In this document: positions 60,501 to 64,000 of the stretch, piece by piece | How positions within the stretch are numbered: the stretch's first letter is position 1 | How the letters are laid out: each line of letters opens with the position of its first letter | Assembly (NCBI GenBank): GCA_026936325.1 | Contig: JAPTHN010000011.1 | Location: 31,350,501-31,414,500, forward strand | Direction of reading: 5' to 3' | From: Platynereis dumerilii | Lineage: Eukaryota; Annelida; Polychaeta; Phyllodocida; Nereididae | Length of the DNA: 64,000 nucleotides | The notes under the pieces: generated by a model | What the model saw: only the letters and a program-made list of their open reading frames with translations | Told to the model about the DNA's origin: nothing | Database searches by the model: none | Position numbers and translations under genes: made by a program

Positions 60501-63500
60501 AGTCACTGTTGACGCATGCTGATGACAAGAACACTCCTAACGGCAGAATACTGAGAGAGCGGCCTCTATGTCGTTTTTCGATTCTTCAAACATATATCAT
60601 ACCCCTGACGAGGACATGGCGCAGGCAATGAAGTTTTCTGTACTGTCCAACCAAGACTATTGTCAGCTGACTGTCGCATGACTCACCACTGGCTATGTCT
60701 TTTCTAATTACTTCGGATGATTATTACTATGACAAGTACTTACCAAGGGGAATGGCAGAGTCATGCCACATATATTTGCGATATCAGATTTCAATAGTTT
60801 ATTTTATGAAAGGCTTCGGAAATTGCGAATATTGTGAAATTACTGGATGTTTCCCTGTTGTTGTCCCCGGCAAGGTCCATTCAGAAGTGTTGACCAGCTA
60901 GGGGATGAAGGCTTCATGAAGCAATCCCCAATGCTGGCGCCTTGCCATCCTGCCTTCAACCAAAGAAGATGATTGTGGAGAGCGAATAAACTCCCTGCTG
61001 CATTATTCCTTGGCCCTTGCAACATGTGCAATGAGGGCCCGCTTTAAGCACCACATTACACAGTTACAGACTTTTCTTACGCCTCGGCAATGCCTCATAC
61101 CTATCCAAGAGTCTTCTCCATAATGGCACTTATCACATCATTTTGGAAGTGTTCCCCGTAAGCCAACGAGTCTTCATGCCTACACAATCAGTGTCACCAT
61201 TGTCAAGCACTCCAAAGCCCCGCAGACAATTCAAGTCGAGAACATTCAGAGCAACCAGGGGTGCTGTGTCTGCTTATTATGGGATTACAAGTCTAAACGA
61301 CCGGGATTACTTTTCTGTTGTGATGAAGAAGGGCTCCTAGTCACACGTACATTTGTAATGTCGATCTTCCGGCAGTTGGCTGAGATGTCTTATTTCTCTG
61401 ACCATGTGGGGACTTGGAAGTCTAACGCTTACCTGAAATTGTCAATTTTGGTGCTCTAAAGTGGTAGCCTGTTGGCGGAATGTCACAGGTGACAATGCGG
61501 GTGTTAGGATGTTTTTCTCTTCTCCCCTCCTGCTCTCTCCCTTTCTTGGCGCAACCCATGCGATGGGTTGTTTGGCGGGTCTCGATGTTCCCACCAAGAC
61601 GGGAGAGATCGCGTACAATTGATGGTGCCAGTGTTCATGTACTCTATACTCAAAGACTGTTAACATTTAGTATTTATTCAAAGGTGATTACCACCCATGA
61701 CTGATCTGACGGCGGAATGACGCAGGTCTGTTCATGCGGGGAAGAATTCATGTTCCTATGTTATCCATATGTTATTATGATTACAGTTAATTACATTTAA
61801 TAAATATTTTAATCACCTTTCCTTGTGAAGAATTGGTTGACCATGCAATCTGCCAGTTTGCTGCGCAGTGAGACTCTGACAACATGAGAATGGAGACCCA
61901 GTCTGGTGAAACTGAGAACTGCTTGCTGCTGCCACCTGGCACAAAAGTTGATTTTCTATGCTACAGCATTGCAGTCACAAGAAATAGTTCCAATTTCATT
62001 GCACATTCACAAAATTTCTATTCAACATCGATGTATACCAGAGTCAGACTCGGCAATCACATTCTCTAAGGAAGTAGACATGGCCATCAACACACTCAGA
62101 AACAGCCCCGGTGTCTTCCAGACAAAATTGTGTGTGTTCCTCTGGTTGAAAGTTTGTGGACGCTCGCAGGAGCTCGCGGAATAGCACACTAGTCACTAGG
62201 TGGCAACACAAGACAGCATATGTTCTGATCTGTGGCAATGCAAGAGCAGTCCATTTGTAGACAGATAAAGACCCACAAATGATGTCAAACCCTATTTTTG
62301 GCACCAATGTTTGACTCTCTTTCATATTTTGAATTCAACTGGATTGTCTACAGTGACTTGGTCTAAAAGATTGTTGTTAATTTATTTGTGTACAGATTCG
62401 TATCGGAGAATGGTACACAATAACTGTGGGATATGTAAGGTATGAAATGTCCGCTTGGGATGACGCGAGTGTCAGAGGTGGGACCATCGCTGTGATTGTC
62501 ATCATCCTGATACTCATAATAACAGCTTACCCAGCTCACAAGGTCGTCAGACACCTGATGCATAAACTGAAACAAAAAGAGGAAGCCGAACAGAACAACA
62601 ATGTCAGCATCCACATGGACGAAAATTCTGGTCAGTAAGAAATTAATTGATGTTTCAAATATGCATTTACCAAAGATTTACCTGTATTCTTGCTGGTATA
62701 CATGTACACCTGTGCCCGAACCAATATTCAACCAGGGTCTGAGAAGAAAGTTACTACTGGCCCGACAGAGTGATCAGCTAAAAAATTGCAATTGGCATTA
62801 CTCTGAAAAAATTGATTGTAAACATGTAAATTATACTATACATTTGCTGCAGAACTCCCTCCAGTGCCTCAGGCTCATGGTCACAGCTCATTATTCGCTG
62901 ATACAACCGCTGAGATTCCCGGGCTCCTGAACTGCATTGACCCTGCCAAGAGAGCGAAAATTGCCCCTTGTTTGATTAACGGTGATAGACTTGCGCGTCA
63001 ACATGTTATTGGGGAAGGTGAGACTTTTTCCGTGTATTAAAAAAAAATTATTTCATTATTTCCCCAGAATATTTACAATATTATATGCAGGTCACCTAAA
63101 ATTTACTGTTACCTTTACCGTGGAAGTAATATTGCATATTTTCATGCAGGTGCTGCCAAAGGCACTTTACATCAACTGAGGCGTCTTTTAAAATAAGTCT
63201 TGAGTTTTGCCATAAATTCTTATTTCAGGTTATTTTGGAGTGGTTTATGCGGGTGAGCTGGAGGATGCCGGGAAGATATATAAAGTTGCCATGAAGACTA
63301 TAAAAAGTAATATATTAATATTCGCTGCATGATCTGAGCTCTTCTCAAGTACAGATACGACTAATGATATTGTTATACTATGTTAAATGAAAAAAAAAAT
63401 GCAATTGGCAACTTTGAATGCTTCAATGGTCTTCACTTACATAGGCAAGGTAAGAAAGACACAACGGTATAACTGTGAAATGGACAAATTTAGTTTCAGG

Positions 63501-63805
63501 TCCAGTCAATAAAAGTACTTTACAAAAATTGAAGTGATATTTAGCCCAAATATGTTGCTGTATGATTTTGGTTGCTCCTCTGGAAGATTTATTTTCTATT
63601 TTTACTTAAAATCTGATTTTATGGATTTCCAGGACATCGAGTCGAAATCAGTGATTTTCTGGATGAAGCTTGTGTTATGATTGGATGCGACCACAAAAAT
63701 GTCATTCAACTAATTGGCATTGTTATACAAGGTTTTGACGTCTACATAGTCATGCCTTTCATGGACAATGGTTCGCTGAAGAGCTTCGTCGAAGACCCAC
63801 ATAAT
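42626..63805 (+). CDS. Composite receptor tyrosine kinase (LamG-CRD-LamNT-EGF-IPT-TM-Met-type kinase), 3' partial
   Basis: Nineteen exons: 42626-43086, 43689-43818, 49973-50126, 51330-51590, 51859-51963, 52155-52218, 52690-53167, 54636-54838, 55518-55718, 56012-56141, 56763-56905, 57150-57326, 57486-57600, 58195-58566, 58971-59141, 62396-62630, 62853-63017, 63229-63306, 63633-63805. Every junction is GT-AG and every phase agrees, giving 1,272 continuous residues. It is a single-pass cell-surface receptor with signal peptide 1-25, extracellular part to about 1083, TM 1084-1100 and a kinase from about 1180. The three IPT domains and the kinase are of the Met/Ron type (IPT domains are shared with plexins). 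Sema and PSI domains are absent. In their place are a LamG-like domain, a Frizzled CRD and a laminin-N-terminal-like domain. The catalytic loop and C-tail lie beyond the window. Ligand and pathway are unknown. I infer that a CRD could bind Wnt-type lipid ligands, but nothing here shows it. Confidence 0.85.
43689..50126 (+). CDS. Receptor kinase exons 2-3: LamG-like beta-sandwich
   Basis: Exons 43689-43818 and 49973-50126, residues ~154-248. TLLDSSELRLDVEKGKLLY, then LPLKTGWNQIAIQ-type sequence (VPLKTGWNQIAIQ) and a strand series to FRIGLPKSVG follow the LamG/concanavalin-like plan (LLDSG..L.L....G.L, then W+.IAVQ). No Ca-binding motif could be confirmed, so the family assignment is by pattern only. 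The 6.15-kb intron between them is almost wholly transposon-derived. Confidence 0.65.
43907..44259 (+). mobile_element. 5'-truncated LINE 3' end with 9-bp TSD
   Basis: 353 bp in intron 2 of the receptor gene. One frame encodes the typical C-terminal end of a LINE reverse-transcriptase ORF: IYIPFTRKEILKNSFMYHAS, then HLWNNMPNNFKDMSD and LKSYVFTLY before TAG. A short 3'UTR follows (CCAGGGCCAATTGTAAAACA) and an (AAAT)n tail. ATAACTTAT flanks both sides (43898-43906 and 44260-44268), marking a target-primed insertion. CR1/RTE/jockey-like; clade not resolved. Confidence 0.88.
44430..45430. repeat. ~193-bp tandem array rich in AAAACGT
   Basis: TTTTTTGAAAACGTATTTCT followed by TTAACGTGGA recurs at about 44622, 44815, 45009 and 45363. 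Each copy continues with GAAAATACGTTACCTGAAAA, TAAAATACGTTATTCTGACA and TTTAACATCTGACTTTAGC. About five units, decaying to the right. Confidence 0.8.
47043..47600. repeat. (GATA)n microsatellite with degenerate flank
   Basis: A near-perfect GATA run at 47113-47210 lies inside a longer region of imperfect ATAGATAACTAGATAGACA words to 47600. A small GATA run also lies at 46790-46813. The SIYLSIYL frames on the minus strand are translations of the repeat and are not genes. Confidence 0.95.
48196..48850. repeat. (TATC)n microsatellites with degenerate flank
   Basis: Pure TATC runs at 48199-48298 and 48490-48553, then degenerate TCTATCTTTC sequence to about 48850. They are inverted in sense relative to the GATA array 1 kb upstream, so the transcript could fold back on itself. 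The plus-strand YLSIYLSI frames are artefacts. Confidence 0.95.
50199..51196. repeat. 37-bp tandem array, 27 units, with 11-unit higher-order repeat
   Basis: Unit GAAGTGTGATGTCATGTGAG followed by GACTCAGTGTCACAGTT, 27 copies filling most of intron 3, ending 133 bp before the exon 4 acceptor (51329). Diagnostic variants (GAAATG, CTCTG, GAGAACTC) in units 3-10 recur in the same order in units 14-21, so a block of 11 units (407 bp) was duplicated. Each unit holds TGATGTCA, one base from the CRE palindrome TGACGTCA. Any function is untested. Confidence 0.95.
51330..51963 (+). CDS. Receptor kinase exons 4-5: Frizzled-type cysteine-rich domain
   Basis: Exons 51330-51590 and 51859-51963, residues 249-370. 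Ten cysteines are present, the canonical CRD number: C255, C263, then those in KMC, YYLC, FPRC, EPC and DFC, followed by C341, C352 and C363. Family hallmarks are the YTLPNRYTSN segment after C2, LEYYLCSLHFPRC (compare FLCSLYAPMC in Frizzleds) and PCPDFCEAIVDEC. In ROR and MuSK kinases the CRD is the only other known RTK use of this fold that I recall. Both flanking junctions are phase 1, so the CRD exon pair could be shuffled as a symmetrical unit. Confidence 0.85.
52155..53167 (+). CDS. Receptor kinase exons 6-7: linker with Pro/Asn repeats, start of LamNT-like domain
   Basis: Exons 52155-52218 and 52690-53167, residues 371-551. Exon 7 carries a short Cys cluster (ECLCPQQ, C424). Next is a run of degenerate NAGPQ/NAGPP repeats (about residues 445-488) that probably acts as a flexible stalk. 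The frame then moves into GRFATWLSTPGIQKFTVEI, which starts a laminin-N-terminal/discoidin-like strand pattern. Another frame over the repeats encodes artefactual text (HSQTLVHRQ). Confidence 0.78.
52366..52604. mobile_element. MITE in intron 6 of receptor kinase
   Basis: TTACAGCAAACGTCAAAAGG at the left is mirrored by CCTTTTGGCTTCAGCTGTAA at the right, with ACTGATT just inside and GAGTGGTTGAGAGGCCTGAG pairing with TCTCTCAACCAATAGC. About 239 bp. A one-ended relative is at 45721-45795 (GCAAATGTCAAAAGGACTGA) inside the element of intron 2. Confidence 0.75.
53513..54562. mobile_element. 1.05-kb TTACAGATGATTTCAT-ended element in intron 7
   Basis: TTACAGATGATTTCATATTT at 53513, mirrored by AAATATGAAATCATCTGTAA ending at 54562. 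Same family as 30818-32425. A tRNA-like SINE head lies inside. No coding capacity. Confidence 0.82.
53842..53915 (+). repeat. tRNA-derived SINE-like head
   Basis: GGGGCTCAGCTCAGGTGGCA, then GACAATGGGCTACCAATCAT and GATTCCCACTGGG, follow the layout of a tRNA (A-box-like GCTCAGGTGGC, anticodon-loop-like GGCTACCAATC, B-box/T-arm-like TGATTCCCAC). The acceptor stem does not pair well, so it is a decayed SINE head and not a tRNA gene. Confidence 0.4.
54636..55718 (+). CDS. Receptor kinase exons 8-9: laminin-N-terminal-like domain
   Basis: Exons 54636-54838 and 55518-55718, residues ~552-685. The order matches laminin domain VI: strands VDSVDIYLLKPMPSKSLTIE, a WNVIHHFANRCEDLGF segment with C588, a second cysteine in VVSCTPHN (C607), LSWRLSNSSFGFGDYLRLED, VRVTFDGPPLGNF, YHAVTEIDIKRR, and then at once a laminin-type EGF. 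Compare laminin 'F..S...C', 'R....' and 'Y.I.+I.I.GRC.C'. Identity is low, so the call rests on order and on the EGF that follows. A discoidin-like fold is the alternative. Confidence 0.6.
55838..55930 (+). pseudogene. Decayed partial copy of receptor exon 7 in intron 9
   Basis: This stretch matches the first ~85 bp of exon 7 (52685-52773) in the same orientation at about 80% by eye: CCAGCGGCACAGAAGCAGTT against CCAGCGGCACAGAGGCAATT, and CAAGCTCCACATCT in both. It stands between exons 9 and 10, lacks a good acceptor and donor, and is not part of the reading frame. Evidence of an internal tandem duplication whose second copy has decayed. Confidence 0.75.
56012..56141 (+). CDS. Receptor kinase exon 10: laminin-type EGF-like module
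   Basis: Residues 686-729. The six cysteines (C693, C695, C708, C714, C716, C729) are spaced C-x-C...C...C-x-C...C, the first six of an eight-cysteine laminin EGF repeat. The last disulfide loop is missing, replaced by the exon boundary and the start of the IPT region. A single complete exon in which one repeat was truncated or reduced. Confidence 0.7.
56763..59141 (+). CDS. Receptor kinase exons 11-15: three IPT/TIG domains
   Basis: Exons 56763-56905, 57150-57326, 57486-57600, 58195-58566 and 58971-59141. IPT1 (about 730-820) opens PYIVKLYPTHGLQSGGTLIV. IPT2 (from ~822) opens DPVIRDIYPRMSIIRGGVLQ and contains VIGENLDSVAFPKL. IPT3 (from ~972) opens PSPKIHEFDPE with TIAIKGEKLLNG and YHITVGDGVCEL. 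Each follows the plexin/Met IPT plan (P.I..I.P..G...GG..L.I.G.NL, then C). The segment MGLLLDGVTTYVDLRKSLP matches the Met segment between the last IPT domains. IPT2 has a long basic insertion (~897-935) that includes RYKR (926-929), a furin-type consensus. Confidence 0.85.
59142..62395. other. Intron 15 of receptor kinase, unassigned higher-GC insert
   Basis: 3.25 kb. 59964-60190 is a ~37-bp degenerate tandem repeat (TTCCGGTCACCACTATTTTG units). 60200-61350 is visibly more GC-rich than its surroundings and holds broken open frames on both strands that I cannot assign. It may be a decayed transposon. No splice-supported exon was found that fits phase 0 between exons 15 and 16. Confidence 0.5.
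59964..60190. repeat. ~37-bp degenerate tandem repeat
   Basis: TTCCGGTCACCA or close variants recur at about 59971, 60011, 60049, 60089, 60125 and 60161, each followed by CTATTTTGTGACCA and ACATATTCA. About six units. Confidence 0.8.
62396..62630 (+). CDS. Receptor kinase exon 16: end of IPT3, transmembrane helix, juxtamembrane
   Basis: Residues 1056-1133. IRIGEWYTITVGYVRYEM closes IPT3, as the R(I/V)G-W pattern does in Met and plexins. A 17-residue hydrophobic helix follows (IAVIVIILILIITAY). A basic stop-transfer sequence comes next (HKVVRHLMHKLKQK), then an acidic/Asn-rich juxtamembrane stretch. The donor is GTCAGT, weaker than its neighbours; reading through it would stop after two codons. 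Confidence 0.85.
62853..63805 (+). CDS. Receptor kinase exons 17-19: Met-type kinase N-lobe (3' partial)
   Basis: Exons 62853-63017, 63229-63306 and 63633-63805, residues ~1134-1272. After a Pro-rich juxtamembrane (ELPPVPQAHG), the glycine loop is VIGEGYFGVVYAGEL (G1187-G1192). The ATP-anchoring lysine is K1211 in VAMKTIK. The alpha-C glutamate is E1226 in FLDEACVM. The rest reads HKNVIQLIGIVI, YIVMPFMDNGSLKSFV. Met has the equivalents VIGRGHFGCVYHG, CAVKSL, FLTEGIIM, HPNVLSLLGI and LPYMKHGDLRNF. The N-lobe residues needed for catalysis are intact. The catalytic HRD and DFG motifs lie beyond 64000. Confidence 0.88.
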
Positions 63806-64000
63806 GTAAGCTCAGTTATGAATTTTTTTTTTAAAAGTAAATTTCAGTTACAGCAGGTTTAGATATAACTTTCTAACCCTTTTTTATTTGCATATGTTAC
63901 ATAATAATATTATAGCGCTTTTGTTGCTGCTAAGCCAACATTAAATTGGCAGCCCCTTGTATAAGTGCAAGAGCAGGCCAAGTAAAAGATCATCCTGTGT

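Noticed and set aside
1-64000. CRISPR arrays, bacterial operons, prophage or rRNA
   Set aside because: Spliced genes, GT-AG introns, LINE and TIR elements show a eukaryotic nuclear region; tandem arrays here lack CRISPR repeat-spacer structure.

Overview
This is a eukaryotic, AT-rich, intron-rich window with a heavy load of DNA transposons. The best guess is a marine invertebrate deuterostome (echinoderm or hemichordate). That guess rests on tandem GLYAT-type acyltransferases, a 3-O-sulfotransferase-like gene, a Met-type receptor kinase and many TIR repeats. I cannot name the species. All recognised genes are on the + strand. I built the gene models by hand from splice sites, reading phase and paralogue comparison.

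Layout: (1) 1-325 is the last exon of a glycine-N-acyltransferase-like gene (A). (2) 1254-10755 is a complete five-exon GLYAT-like gene (B, 280 aa); its 5.6-kb fourth intron holds a candidate 5.1-kb transposon with an unidentified small spliced ORF and a 55-bp minisatellite. (3) 11336-12843 is a two-exon, membrane-anchored heparan-sulfate 3-O-sulfotransferase-like gene with an unusual Cys where the family has a PAPS-binding Arg. (4) 12.8-35 kb has no recognisable gene. It holds a C-rich dimeric satellite (16.9-19.0 kb), a 150-bp tandem array (20.2-21.0 kb), a large inverted repeat carrying a hAT-type insertion (21.6-24.8 kb), a 5.3-kb TIR element with two nested insertions (25.0-30.3 kb), a mariner nested in another TIR element (30.8-32.4 kb) and further MITEs. 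(5) 35084-40563 is a third GLYAT-like gene (D) with the same exon lengths and phases as B but a one-base frameshift in its last exon.

(6) 42626 to beyond 63805 is the most interesting locus: 19 phase-consistent exons of a receptor tyrosine kinase, 1,272 aa before the window ends. The order is signal peptide, LamG-like sandwich, ten-cysteine Frizzled-type CRD, Pro/Asn-rich repeats, laminin-N-terminal-like domain, one six-cysteine laminin-EGF-like module, three IPT/TIG domains, TM helix, and the start of a Met-type kinase. Met itself has Sema-PSI-IPT outside the cell. A CRD is otherwise known among RTKs in ROR and MuSK, so this is a mixed architecture.

Together the window shows a dispersed GLYAT-like array (probable phase-II or acyl-conjugation enzymes) interrupted by a sulfotransferase gene, followed by an unrelated cell-surface receptor. 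Most of the remaining sequence is transposon- or satellite-derived, including about 96% of the receptor's second intron.
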